Shown piece by piece: positions 51,981 to 64,000 of a stretch of 64,000 nt of DNA; within the stretch, counting starts at the first letter, position 1; each line of letters begins with the position of its first letter. The stretch is taken from the NCBI GenBank assembly GCA_035048495.1, contig CM068543.1:32923096-32987095 (forward strand). Reading direction: 5' to 3'. The stretch is from Euptelea pleiosperma. Taxonomy: Eukaryota > Streptophyta > Magnoliopsida > Ranunculales > Eupteleaceae. The notes under the pieces were generated by a model that searched no databases, was not told the DNA's origin, and saw nothing but the letters and a program-made list of their open reading frames with translations. The translations under genes were made by a program, and so were the position numbers.

Positions 51981-52912
51981 ATGCAAAAATAGTTACATGC
52001 TAGCAAAGAGTTTGATAGTTTTGGCAAGACTACAGACTGATAATCATGACCCAGAATAGTCAGACTCTGCGTATGTGTGTGCTCAACATTTTCATCATCG
52101 AAGAGTTAAGATTTCCAGATCACCTCTAAGTTCTTATGCCTCGACCTCAAATCTCACTTGTAAAACTCTTAAAAATGAATCACACAAGAAGGGTCTTCTT
52201 CTTTTCTCTCAATTTATATGTGAGGAGATGTGTTGATACATGAAACAAAGATCTCAAATATATATTATTTGAAGGAAGGACATCTTTAACAGAAGAAGAT
52301 CTCATGATTGGAATACCACTTCACTCGAGAACGTCAGATCAAACTCTATAGCTTCTCTTTCTTCAATCTCCATATTTTATGATCATGTTATCCTAGAATC
52401 AAGTAGGACTTTCCTGGGTTGTAATGAGGTTTAGGTCAAGTGTAGAAAAATAAAAGGATACAGGATTTCAAAGATCTTGAGAGGATATCTCTATTTTCTT
52501 GTATTTTTCCTACTAGTGTAAAAAAGTTTCTGTTTCTTTTCTTCCTTTGTATTTTTTCTCTTTTTTTCGATATTTTTGAGACTGCTCAATTTCTTTTTCA
52601 GCTCTTTTTCATATTTTCTTTTCATATATTCTGTTCAGTCTGAACCACTTGTCTTTTTCTTTTATTTTTCTTCTTACTTTTCTTTTAACGGTACACCCAC
52701 ATCAGTTATTCTTTTGTCCATCTCAAAATAAGGGTAGTTAGTCATGCTTCATAGCTGGACTGGGTTTTAGGTTGATGGGTTTACAAAGAAAAGGCTTTTA
52801 TAGAAGGGCTCAAGGGGTTTCTAGTGAAGTATAATTCAGGTGAGTAAAAAGGCTGAACGGTTTAGAAAAATGGCCTAAATCATTTTCTAGGGTTTGCACT
52901 ATCATGTATACT
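51981..52912. other. T-rich stretch, nothing recognised
   Basis: Unique-looking AT-rich sequence with TTTTTC/TTTCTT runs near 52490-52690. No coding recognised. Confidence 0.4.
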
Positions 52913-54050
52913 GTCTTGACTAGATACATAGAAGGTTCTGTCATAGTAATCCAATGTTGATGTCGTTCCGAGTTTTATGATCGAAGCAAAAGATAATGAG
53001 ATCTCTCAACGAATATTGCGGGCATGAAGAATAGTGAGTCATCTTGTGACTCAGGATTATTGTATAACCCTCTGAAATGATTAAAGGCTCGAAAGCTCAC
53101 TGGGTTAGGTCTCCACAATTCTTCTCACAGGATCTCTAGAGTTTCCAAACTTAGGATGACTCTGATGTTGATAGTGTACAATTGTGCCGAATCTGAGTTT
53201 TTCTAAGTTTTCAAACCTGCTGTAGCCACGCTTGACTTGACTCAAAGCTAACCTTTAACAAAAATTGCCATCCTCAATACTGACTTAACGGAGGTTTTCA
53301 GCTAATCAAAGTCAGGGTATTTGACACATTTTTGAAATTCTAGAAAACTTCGAAAAACATCGGAAACCACCCCAAAAACAAGAATTTTTTTTTTTATCAA
53401 AACGAAGACATGAGTTTTGGTAAATACCTACCCCCAACCAAAATATAGCACCGTCCTCGGTGCTCATGACCGGGACATAAAATGATGAAAAATCGGTGAT
53501 GATGATGCAAAGGTGCAGAGAGGATATTACCAAGTCGGGGTAGAATCTCGACAGTGTGTGGTACCTGATGATTGGAAGAATGAATGTACCTGTATTTCCA
53601 ATGATATAATAGTTAATAACAAATGCATGAGACTCATGTACTCTAGGAATACCGGAATTGCCTTTCCGAAAGCGCTAAGTTTTACGTCTTCAGCTAGACA
53701 TGACAGGGGTATATCAAGTACCCCGAACCAGGTTGAAACTCATGGAGACTGAGTGAATTTGCAGTCATCCTGACACCTAAAGTAGAACGGAGACAGTTAT
53801 CATATCCCTTGTCTAGGTATACCTGTGTAGAATAGGTCTTTCTCAGTGTAGACTGAGAGAAGGACAGTAAGTTCTCTGAGCAGACCCGAAAAAACATTTA
53901 GTTCAGCGGGTTGGGATAGAAGCTTCTCAGTAAAGACTGAAAGGAGAGTAGTAGTGGGTTCTCTGACCGTCGTTAGCGGAGCCGCAAACTCATTGAGTTT
54001 TGTGGGAAGGTATCTAAATGGAGCAGACTCTTGCAGATCAGTAATACTAG
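52913..54050. repeat. Direct repeat 1 bracketing the inverted unit
   Basis: Matches 58805-59965 in the same orientation with moderate divergence: GATGTCGTTCCGAGTT, GTGAGTCATCTTGTGACTC, CACTGGGTTAGGTCTCCACA, AAAATATAGCACCGTCCTCG, ACCGGAATTGCCTTTCCGAA. The spacing of about 5.9 kb could make these the LTRs of a minus-strand element, though TG/CA ends were not found. Confidence 0.75.
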
Positions 54051-55513
54051 AGTTGTCGGACTCCGAGATGAAGTCAGACTCAAAGTGTTCTTGACACTTG
54101 GACAATGTTTCCTCGGGAGAGTCTTGAGGTAGACTCTCTACAGCACTCGGGTTATCGACAGTATCGACGTAGGGTGGCGGGTGAAAATCGTTGACCTCTT
54201 CCTTGAGGTTTCGTAATACGATAGGGATGTTCTAATCCCTGCACTCAATATGTTCATTCTCGATGGGGAACGGTAGGTCCAGGACATCTGGAGTCCCATT
54301 TTCTAGATATGGCTCAATGGTAGGAATGTCGGCATCAAGTGCAGAGGCAGAATCATCAGAGATAGAGATGGAAATGGGTATCTCTGTGCTCGGGTCAAAA
54401 GTCGGTGCTTTTAAGGGCACCAAAGATTGAGACTCGGGTTCATCACTATTGTTGCACAATCCAAGGGAGGTGGGGAGGAATGGTAGATCTAGGACAGTTG
54501 GGATCCTACGATCGAGACACAGCTCAGTGTTAGGAAGATCTACTTCATGGTCCGGGTTAGAAGCAGCAGAGGTATAGTGAAGAATAGGCTTCTCTGGGAG
54601 AGGTTCAAGATTTGGTGCTTCTGAAGGCACCGAAAATGAAGACACTGGCTCCTCAATAGTCTGGCTTGATCTAGGGGTGGTAACAACTTCTATTTCATCT
54701 AGCCAATTCTGGTATGGGGTCCAAGGTAGCGAATCCTCCTCATAGATGGTGGTCATGTCATCCCCCTCAGGATAAGCGATAGGTTGACTAGGGTAGTTGA
54801 CTTTCATACTCCCAGAGTCTAACTGATCTAGACAGTGGTCCAACCTCTCTATGGAATGTTGTTGCTGAATGATATACTGAGAGAGAAGGTCTTCTAGGTT
54901 CACTAGCAGACTGTGGCGGTTCAGTTAAGGGAAGTTGTGGAGCCAACTCTTGATAGTAGTCCAAAGGATTATGACAATGGTAGGCTGATAGTGAGTCTGA
55001 GACTGTCTGCTGACTCTAGGAATCCTGATGGGTCCACTGTTGACCAAAATATTCAGTCTGTGGATCTGACTGGTACTGCGATTGCGAGTATTGCCAGTCA
55101 TACTCTCCATTGGGTTGATGGAACCCGAAAGGATAATTATCTTCCGGAAGTGGCTGCTGGAGAAAAGACTGTTCCCAATCAAAGCTATGGTGACTCCTAT
55201 TGTCTGGATAGGAAGTCTGTATTGGAGATTGAAATGTGCTAAAAGTACAGACATCTTGCTCAACAGGAGGGTAATATCCTAGAGACTGAGAGTGGTGCAC
55301 AGGTTGCTGGACCGAGACAGTAAGGGCGGAGAATGATTTGGTAAGTTCTTGAATTAGGAAATGAAGCTCGGGGTCACCCTTTGCCGCACATCCCATAGAA
55401 GTCCGTTGGACCGGAGTGTTACTACTGCACACAAAATTGGTATTCCAATGCAACGTAAGAGTCTCGTCTGTTGTGTAGAACACACTTTTCTGGATGAAAT
55501 TGTATATTTGCAT
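53800..55513 (-). pseudogene. Broken acidic minus-strand ORF, possible retroelement gag relic
   Basis: Three minus-strand segments: 55513-55016, 54903-54232 (223 codons from the first Met) and 54105-53800; the last two share a frame. The first has DPELHFLIQELTKSFSALTV then Gln/Tyr-rich sequence. The second starts MNLEDLLSQYIIQQQHSIER, coiled-coil-like, then Pro/Ser/Glu-rich sequence. The third repeats a SVFTEK/SVYTEK module. A helical start followed by disordered Pro-rich sequence resembles the gag region of Ty3/Gypsy-type elements, but no zinc knuckle, protease or polymerase is visible. Function not assigned. Confidence 0.4.
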
Positions 55514-55559
55514 GAATTAAACACATTTCTAGAAACCTGGATATAAAGTCGTTCTAATT

Positions 55560-57830
55560 ACGTGATTTTCATTATTACAGAAAAATTAATCTAACGATTC
55601 TCTAGACTGGTGGGCCCACGATCAATCACAGAAATCTGATAGCCAGCAAGCTACGACAAGATAGTAGAGGCCAAGTACGAGCCAACCAAAGGATCGGAGA
55701 ATCAGCCCAAAGAACCAAGAGAGAGAGAGAGAGAGAGACAACAAACGAGAGAAGAGACTGGATCATCAAGCCAAGTTTACAGGACCAATGATCACCAACA
55801 AAGGTGGTAACAACTACTTCATGGAGTAACTATTGTAGATGGACGATATGTCTGAAACCAAGATGATGGATCAAGGTGCGGGTCAAGTTAGCAGATCAAT
55901 CAATGGATTTCGTAAGGAAGCTACTGAGAATGACTTCGAAGAAGAGAAGGATCCATGGAATACGAGTAAAAGTAGAAGATGCTTAGCAAGGACAGCGTAG
56001 TTGTCTATACAAGAGGAAGGATGAGATCCAAGTTGAGGGATCATATATACGCAAGCGTGTTAATGGGCTAGTGGATAGGGCCAGTGTTTTAGACAAATCT
56101 AATGGGCCAAATGAGTCAAGAGTTGTTGAGGAGGTTTCAAGTGGGGTCCACAAGAGAAGAAATCTTGGAGGAAGTCTCTAGTACTTCTACACGTATTCAC
56201 TCAAGTAGAACCCTAACTATATAAGAAAAAGAAGAGAAAAGAAGAGGATCTCTTCTCTAGACCGAACCCCACACCCCCTCCTTCCAGGTTCTCCTTCTCC
56301 CATCACTTTCTCTTTCTACCATGCTGCCTCCTCTTTCCATCACAAAACCGCTGCATCTCCTTCAAAAAAAGCTTCACCTTCTCTCTCTTTCCCATCTCAA
56401 CCCATTACCGCTGCCATCTGCCTCTCTCCCATTCACCCCAGCCGTCATCCCCTCCACGTTGGACAAAAACCGAAAACTACTCTTCTTCATATTCTCCATA
56501 TCGCCGCCAGAGTTGCAGGTTTGAAACCTGTCTGAAACTGGTTCAGTGGCGCCTCTCACTATCTCCACGGTGCTATCAGGCACTTTGATCAACTCCTGCC
56601 AGCCGCACGTCACTAGCAGACCGGAACCACCACTTTTCCACCATCAAAATGGTAGGTTCTGCCCCTCTAGTTCATCGGAGTTGCAACTTGCAACTCGGAC
56701 CGAACTCACCTTCTTCTCCAGTCACTCACCTCACAACTCTACCCTCTAAGCCATCCAGATCTACTCTCTCTTTACCCTTAATCCAAAGGAAAAGAGAAAA
56801 TGGAAAAAAAAACAAGAAGAAGAGAGGAAGCTCCCCCAACCATTGTTAACCGTGGTTCTTCCTTAAACCACCGCCAGAGTTGCAGGTTGCAACTCCGGCC
56901 AGCCATTGCCGCGCACTACGTTTTTGCAATCCTATTTGCCTCTAAAAAAATTGCCCTCAACCACCCTCTCTCAGGTATTACCTGCCAATGCACACTAGCA
57001 CTTCATCTCCTTAGGTCTGAACTTTCCCATCTCGACCTACAAATCCACTATCTCCCTGCACGAAGCTTGCTCACGGGTTTCACCACCGCGTGAACCTCCA
57101 TCTTTGGCTGAGTTGCACGCCTATAAGTTCTCCAAAAGCCTAAGCTTGTTGCTGCCCTGCCCTCCCCACCGGATCACTAGTGTGCACCTCTCTTCACGGG
57201 CTCTCTCTAAAGCCTGTGAGCCACCATTACTTTAATAGCACCAGCCGACAAGCTCGTCTTCTATGGCCACTTCTTCACCTCCCAGGCCGATAAACCTCGG
57301 TAAGTGTTCAAGGTAAGAGTCCTTTCTTCTTCCTTTTCTCACTTTCTCTCTCATCTTCTTTAATTTCTCTATCTTCCTCTCTCTAGGTTTAGGTTTCTCT
57401 CTCTAAAATTTTCTTGTATTGCTTTATAGCTAGATTTAATTTTAGCAACTCTTGTAAGGATTTTAATGGCCTTCAATAAATTCTAGATTTGTTTTCATTT
57501 GATTGCAACATTTAACTTCTTATGTTTTACTTAATTTGTGCTCTTCATGTTAATAATGTTCGCTGCATTTTCTCTCTCTAAGAGTCACAAAATCATATTT
57601 TTGAAACCCACCATATTCACCACTCTCACCCCTACATTAATTTCATAGCATTTTTTGTAGAAAAATCCATCATTTTATGTGTTTGAATTGCTCAAACTAA
57701 CCCCGAGTGCGGATCGACATCCGACTTACTTCCACCGTGCAAAGAAATTCTTAATTTTGTAGGAAAATTTGGATAACAAATGTGTTGATTCTAGGGTTTC
57801 CGAATCCAACGACGCGGAAAAACCCTACTT
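55560..57830 (-). repeat. Large repeat unit, inverted copy
   Basis: Reverse-complement landmarks of the 43-52 kb units: AACGACGCGGAAAAACCCTA (about 57808), CCCCGAGTGCGGATCGACAT (about 57702), CTCTCTAGGTTT tracts (57330-57410) and the palindromes AGAGTTGCAGGTTGCAACTC (about 56877), CGGAGTTGCAACTTGCAACT (about 56678) and a weaker one at 56510. (GA)n at 55717-55738. Confidence 0.8.
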
Positions 57831-58804
57831 TCAACTCCCAATTCTCGCCGATCTCCTCGAGTACACCAGAGTCTTCCGTCTCAAAATCATCCCACGTACT
57901 CAGCTCCTCAAAATCTAAAAATGGTATCGGTGTAGCACCGTGAGCCGAGGCCTAGTAATACAACAATGTGCATGTCATGATGTCATACTATACAAGTTTT
58001 GAACCAAGGTATGCATCTTAATCATATAATAAGGTTGACATGAATATGATGGTGAATGCAAGTAGGTATCGGATGCACATGCAACTAGTACCCATAACCA
58101 CATAGGATCTCCATCTCCTTCCCGCACTGGGAGCGGTCTCATCGACCCATCTGCAGGATATAATAACGTCTAGGGCCTTTCACCCTAGGGTACCGAATCC
58201 TGATTAATTGCTAAAACTAATATAAACGTATATTATATACTTCAACCCCGTTCCATTATTCACCCCTTATATGAAATGACATGATTATCATGGTATGACA
58301 ACAAGATAGTACTAGGGTTACATCGCATAAGTAACACATGTATTTAACATTTAAATAAGAATATAAAATAGACACATGATCATCAAAAGTAATATCATGG
58401 GAACGAACTAGGGTTAAACATGAATAACATGTAACAATCACCAAAGATCACAATCAACACGGATGAACAATATATTTAAAAATCAAAAAGTGAATCCAAC
58501 ACTCCATGGCTGAACCCTATGAGAGATCCATGACACAAGGTCGAACCCTAAAGAGGGATCCAAGACACATGGGTGGGATCTCTGCATACAAGTCTAAGTC
58601 AACCAAGCTAGGATTTAGTCAAATAACAAGGGTTAAACCCCTTAATGGTCAATAAGTCATCACCGAACTACTAAAGGTTCCCCAAGGCCATTAATCATCC
58701 AAAATCCAAGAAATATATTTTTTTTACAAAAAATATTCCTTGTAAAAATCATAACTAAATAAATATAAATTAAAAAAATACAAACTCAATGGATTTAAAA
58801 ACTA
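57831..58804. other. Repeat-family segment S, minus orientation
   Basis: Includes CTCCTTCCCGCACTGGGAGC (about 58113), the reverse complement of a block near 40590. This suggests that segment S and the large unit belong to one parent element. No coding recognised. Confidence 0.5.
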
Positions 58805-59965
58805 TATTCACTGAATAGATATAGAAAAAGGTTCTGTCGTAATAATCCAATTTTGATGTCGTTCCGAGTTCCATGATCAATACAAAGGATAATGAGATCT
58901 TTCAACAAAATATTGCGGACATGAAGAAATAGTGAGTCATCTTGTGACTCGGAATTGTAGTATAACCCTCTGAAATGATGAAAGGCTCGAAAGCGCACTG
59001 GGTTAGGTCTCCACAAATATTCTTCTAGGATCTTTAGAGATTCTAAACTTAGGATGACTCTGATGATGAATGTGTACAATTTGTGCCAAATCTGAGTTTT
59101 TCTAAGTTTTCAAATCTGCTGTAGTCACGCTTGACTTGACTTGACTCAAAGCTAGCATGTAACACGAAAAATATCATCCTTTATAAAACGATTTCACGGA
59201 TATTTCTAAAAGTCAGGGTATTTGACACATTTATGAAATTCTAGAAAACATTGAAAATCATCGGAAAGCACCCAAAAATACAATGGTTTTTTTTTTTTTT
59301 ATATATTTTATTATTTTTTTGGAATTTTATCAAAATGAAAACATGAGTTTTGGTAAATACCCACCCCCAACCAAAATATAGCACCGTCCTCGGTGCTCAT
59401 GACCGTGACCAAAAAAATGATAAAATATCGATAATGATGCAAGGAGTTTAGGGAGGATGTTACCAATGGGGCATGAAATGAATACTGTCTAGTACTAGAT
59501 GATTTTCTATATTAAAGGTACCTGCATGAAAGATAGATATAACAATAAAATATGCATGCGACTCATTTGACTACGAATACCGGAATTGCCTTTCCGAAAG
59601 TGCTAAGTTTTACATCTTCAGCCAGACACAACAAGAGTGATAAGCACCCCCAACCAAGTTGAAGCACAGGTAGACTGAGTGAATCATCAGTTATCCAGCT
59701 CATCAGTTGGAGCAATAACGCTTCCATTCGAGCTAACCAAACCCAGCAATAGTACGGGTAGGTTCTTTCTCAGTAGAGACTGAGAGGTTTCTCTGACTGT
59801 GGTTAGCAGAGCCGCAATCTCTAAAAGAGGAGCGTGTATGGGATTGCAGTAACGGTTCTCTCATCAGTAAGAGACCTAGCAAAGGGAATCTCTGACCATG
59901 GTTAGCAGAGCCGAAGACACAATGTGTATCGGGGATGAATTTTATGGAGCAGACTCCAGTGGGGT
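58805..59965. repeat. Direct repeat 2 bracketing the inverted unit
   Basis: Partner of 52913-54050, offset about 5.9 kb. Its distal part has an internal duplication in which CTCTGACTGTGGTTAGCAGA and CTCTGACCATGGTTAGCAGA lie about 100 bp apart. Confidence 0.75.
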
Positions 59966-61818
59966 TTACAGTAAGCACCCCTATCCAAGATTATGGTGTT
60001 GAAGATCGAAAGACTCTCAGATCGAATCAAACGATGTGGCACTTGAAAAAAATAAGCCCTAGACTCGGTTACAAGGAGACACTGGAATAGTGAACCTAAA
60101 TGATGCACATAGAGCAAGCAAGATAATCCTATGTCTAAAACAATTCAGTATAAGTTTGAGGATTTATCTTGTTAGTTTGTGGGGTATTGTAGATTATGAC
60201 AGTGGGCGGACCACTGGTTTATCTTGTTTACCGCCGGACTAACTTTGTCGCTCTTGGGTTATCACTGGAATACACTTTTCAAAGCAAATGCTTCAGTAGT
60301 AACTCAAATTGATCGCAAGATAATCTGAAGCTTAGACAAACGTGCGGCACATTGGCTGGCTTAAGTACGCCCCAGACTAACCGGATTTGTTAAGCAATGG
60401 AGATGAGTGTTCCATTAGTATAAGCTAGGGATGGTTTGTGTTCCTAACCCAACAAATAAGCAGACCAACAAAGAACCAGGGAAGCCACTGGTGAACTCGG
60501 TATACTTGAGTAATAGGGACCTTTGGGTGTGTTAGACAACAGGGACTCACGCTCGTGGACTTATTTCGGTTGGATGTTAAGCGGGTTCGCTTTGTTTGGA
60601 TTTTTCCTCAAACACCAGGCTAATTGGCTCTACTTCTTGATTCTTTTTAATTAAATGGAGCCTTGGGATCAAATCAGTTGGAATGATGAGGTGGGTGATG
60701 AAATCCCCACAGTTCAATTTGGAGCTGGGTCTGCTCTCTTAGAGTTGATTGATTAACGGCCACGTAACGCAAGTCGAGTAATATGTATGCGAAAGCAAAT
60801 AGACACGCGGCAATGAGTCACCCAACGGCGCAGTATCGCACTCAAGGCGAGGATAGATACTTACCTCCCGTGGGCCACGCCACGGGGTCGCCTCCGTGGG
60901 TTAGGGAGGGGTATCCTAATGGGCTTGGGCCACGCCACGGGGTCGCTTCCGTGGGTTAGGGAGGGGTATCCTAATGGGCTTGGGCCCGACTCCACCTCTT
61001 TGAGCTTTTGCTCCCTACCCACACTGGATCGTGTTCCTGCAGAAAAGTTAGATCGCACGGTCTAGGTATTTGGGATTCTATTTGGAAGATCCTTGCCTTT
61101 TTAGGGTTCACAGAGCACGTATTGGATTTAGGCAAGTTTTTAAATTAATTTCCAAGTTCGAGATGGGTTAAAATTTAGGAATTCCCAGATGGAAAATACC
61201 TAGATTGGAAAGTTTCCCGAACTGTGAAGATCTTCCGCGAAAGATGTGATTGCGAGATCCCTTACAATTTTGGAAAATTTCCCAAAATTGAAATTCTGCT
61301 AGATTTGGGGTATTTCCTTTTGCAGACTTATCCAAATTCGGAAGATTTCTAAAGATAGAATTTCTTCTAAAGAGGAAACTTCTAAGAGGGAAAACCCTAA
61401 TTAAGCAGAGTTTCAAGATTTTGGAATATTTCCAAAAATCGCAAATCCTTGATTGGTGATTTCTAAAAATCTGCAGAATATAAAACCCTAATTTTTTTGA
61501 ATTTTGATTTTATTATTTTTTTTGGTATTTTTCACTTAATCTAGGGTTTCTAAAAAAACCCTAGAACAAGATCTAGCAGTTATTTGGAAAGTCGTAAAAT
61601 TCCTAAATTATTACAACTTTGCACTCGGCCTTCCGAGGCATTAAAAATAGAATTTAAAAGACTGCTAAAAATCACTAAAAACAAAAAAAATAGAAAGTTT
61701 CCCGAAAAGGTCGGGCTGTCCAAATTGAGCAGCTTTCCGCTTCAGCAACTTTCCAATTCCGTTTTTACGTCCTTTTTCGCACTTCCGGTCACCCGAGCGG
61801 CAGCGGCGCCATTTGAAA
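59966..61818. other. Non-coding stretch with a 55-bp tandem duplication
   Basis: At 60871-60980 two nearly identical 55-bp units start TGGGCCACGCCACGGGGTCG. The rest contains no recognised gene. The 61150-61560 part is rich in GGAAAATTTCCxAAA words without open coding. Confidence 0.6.
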
Positions 61819-63574
61819 GTAGGTATTTTCCGATCGTTGCCACGGAAACCCTTATCTCAACTATATTTGTAATTAATCCGAATGTAGAACCTGCAAAATA
61901 TTACAATTCCTTGCAAAGTGGTTTTGTGTCGGGTATCGTCCGCACTTGGGATTAGTTCGTGCAAATTAGGGACATAAAATGACAGATATATATTTTTTTT
62001 CTTTTTGGTTTGAAATTGGTGAGAGATGATAAAGATGGGATGGATTAAAACATCATTGAATATTTTTTTTTTATTATTTCTTTTAAAACTATTGATATCC
62101 TATAAATTATGAAATAAACTAATACAAAGAATTTGAATGAAGAACATTAAAGAAGATCCATCAAAGCGAATGAAATTTATTTAGTTCAAACAATCCTTAC
62201 ACTGCTTTAAACGAAATCTCAAACTAATACTGAAAATTTGAAATAACTAAAAATTATCCTAGAGAGAGAAAGGGGAAGATCTAGAAAGAGAAAATGCTAA
62301 AGACACCAAGAGAGATAAAGTTACCATTGCTATTTACCCAATGGAAAAGGAAGATGGAGCATGGATCGTGCTTCCACGAGTTGCAGATGTAATGGAGGAA
62401 ACTTGCTGTCAGACCCAGCAAGTTGCTTGAAAAGATGGAGTAGTGGATGGTTGCGGAAAGGTAGGTGTTTTCTCCTTCTTCTTCTATTCTCCTTTCTTTT
62501 TTTTTTCTATTTTTTTTTGTTATTCTTGGAGAATGATTAAGAAGAGGGGAGAGCTGTACGACAGGCTGGATGGAAAGCAATGGCGAGCAGGAAAATTGCA
62601 AGTCGGTGGAGGAGAGGAGGATGGTTGTTTGCTGGCCGAAAAAACGATGGTGAACCGGGCAGCAATTAGATGAAGACTCCACCAGCTGGAGTTGCAGGTT
62701 GCACTCCAGCAACCGTTGGAGTAAGGGTGATGGCGATGGAGGCAGGATAGGGGCAGCAAGAAGAGGGGGATCTTCCCTCTTTCTTCTTCTCCTTTTCTCT
62801 TCTACATTCTCTTTTTTTTTTCTTTTATTCTTGACTGCAGAACGATGAAGAAGAGGAGGATGGTGACGGTGGCTGGCTGTAGAAGGGGGCAGCGTGGAGC
62901 GATGGAGGATAGCAGCTTGGGGATGGTTGTAATGGTGATTACGGCTTGGAGATTGGAGAGTTTATGGATGGTGGCTGGGTTGAGGAAGATTGAGGAACGG
63001 ATGGTGAAGGTGGTAGCCGGTTTTAATGGTGCTTGCCGGAGTTGCAACCTGCAACTCCGGTGATCTCTCTTCTTTTTTTTCTCTCTGAAGTTGCAGTGAG
63101 AAAGGAGGATGGCTGCTGTAGTAATGGAGATGTCGGCGCTTGATGGAGGCTGATGAAAGTGCCGACTAAGGGAAGTGTTGCTGTGGGACTTGCAGGCGGA
63201 CCTGCAACTCTTGGTGGAGGCAGTAAAGTGATGGAGATGGGAGAACGTGTGTACAAGGGTGCTGCTGTTATGAGCAGCAACGGTGGAGAAACGGGTGGAG
63301 AGTGAACCACTGGTTCACTTGGAAGAGCAGCAACTTGCTGTTCTTGGAGCAATGAGGATGGCGGCTTCGGGTGAAAACGTGGGGAGAAGATGATGAAGAA
63401 GAAGAAGGAAAAGAAGAAAAGGATGGGCCAAAAGAAGAAGGGAAGCGTCGGGAAGGGCTTTTGGGGAAGGATTCAAGGGATTAGAGGGGGATCAGGGTTC
63501 CAAAGAACCCTTCTCCTTCCCCTTTTAAAGCTCCCTAGTTTCCATTAATGGAAATTAGGGAATTTTTGAAATAA

Positions 63575-63660
<86 letters not shown>

Positions 63661-64000
63661 TTAAAGTAAAATACTACTTTTCTTTGGGGAATGTCCATAT
63701 TTAGTGGACCCCCCATTTTTTAAAATTTAATTAAAATTACTTTGAAATTCACGGGGTCCACTAACTGGTCGGACAGCGGGTCGATGATGATGGGCCCGGC
63801 TACTGGCCCACATGGATTGATGATGTCCGTCTTCTCACAAGATGATGTGACAGACAGTCTGATGGCGATCGGATGGATGGTGACTTGATTGGGACCCAGA
63901 TTGGTAAATCGACGAATTTAAAGAGATCCAACGGTCCGATTGAAGATCCAACGGTCAGAAAGCTAAGGGAGATGAGATAGAGCCGATGGGCAGGAGTTCT
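61819..64000 (+). repeat. Large repeat unit, forward copy truncated by window end
   Basis: GTAGGTATTTTCCGATCGTT, GTCGGGTATCGTCCGCACTT (about 61927), GAGAGAGAAAGG (62260), GGAGTTGCAGGTTGCACTCC (about 62689) and CCGGAGTTGCAACCTGCAAC (about 63037) follow the order seen in units 1-3. It continues past the right edge. Confidence 0.8.
63579..63656. repeat. (AT)n microsatellite
   Basis: About 39 TA units with a single GT interruption near 63628. Confidence 0.97.

Noticed and set aside
1..64000. CRISPR arrays, operons, bacterial-type promoters, rRNA genes
   Set aside because: No regularly spaced short repeats with unique spacers and no prokaryotic gene organisation. Tandem repeats seen are contiguous or TE-related.

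Overview
This window is nuclear DNA of a flowering plant. It holds one intact multi-exon protein gene, two microRNA precursor copies, and otherwise mostly transposon remnants in AT-rich intergenic and intronic sequence. The gene is a plant-type PEX3 with GT-AG introns, and the microRNA family is miR319, which is land-plant specific. The TE mix (Copia, L1-like and RTE-like LINEs, a tRNA-derived SINE, hAT- and Tourist-like MITEs) fits a large woody angiosperm genome. The PEX3 protein mixes monocot-like and eudicot-like residues, which would suit a magnoliid or other early-branching lineage, but that is only an inference.

Region by region. At 0-10 kb there are two MIR319 hairpins, at about 1.67-1.86 kb and 9.25-9.45 kb. 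Between them lie a duplicated non-coding segment, a SINE with a target-site duplication, several MITEs and four copies of a fold-back repeat family. The first hairpin carries the canonical miR319. The second has lost three bases inside the mature sequence but still folds. At 10-13.8 kb there is a 5'-truncated LINE, a primer-binding-site-like sequence and otherwise unremarkable DNA.

From 33.3 down to 13.8 kb on the minus strand lies PEX3, the peroxisomal membrane docking receptor for PEX19. I reconstruct seven coding exons in frame, giving 381 residues. The first coding exon is only 14 nt. Introns 4 (11.2 kb) and 5 (6.1 kb) are swollen by TEs: a broken sense-strand Copia element with a nested LINE, a minus-strand Copia integrase fragment, an RTE-type LINE fragment and a minus-strand L1-like LINE. 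Intron 5 also contains an almost perfect 543-bp tandem duplication that copies the first part of exon 6 together with its splice acceptor.

At 33.3-43 kb are the PEX3 5' leader, more fold-back repeats, a hAT-type MITE with a perfect 8-bp target duplication, a minus-strand Copia reverse transcriptase relic and a 134-bp tandem repeat. At 43-64 kb is a non-coding repeat territory. Three tandem units of about 2.9-3.1 kb are followed by one inverted unit bracketed by roughly 1.1-kb direct repeats, and by another forward unit that runs off the right end. Each unit carries purine-rich (GA) tracts. Palindromes built on GGAGTTGCA/TGCAACTCC recur across the units, and the three tandem copies also hold a tRNA-like module. 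The long ORFs here are mostly low-complexity shadows. One broken acidic ORF on the minus strand (53.8-55.5 kb) may be a retrotransposon gag relic.

No CRISPR array, rRNA or intact tRNA gene was seen. The most interesting item is the second MIR319 copy, whose altered mature sequence appears to be better matched to TCP-type target sites than to MYB-type ones. Next are the duplicated PEX3 exon fragment and the palindrome-bearing tandem units.
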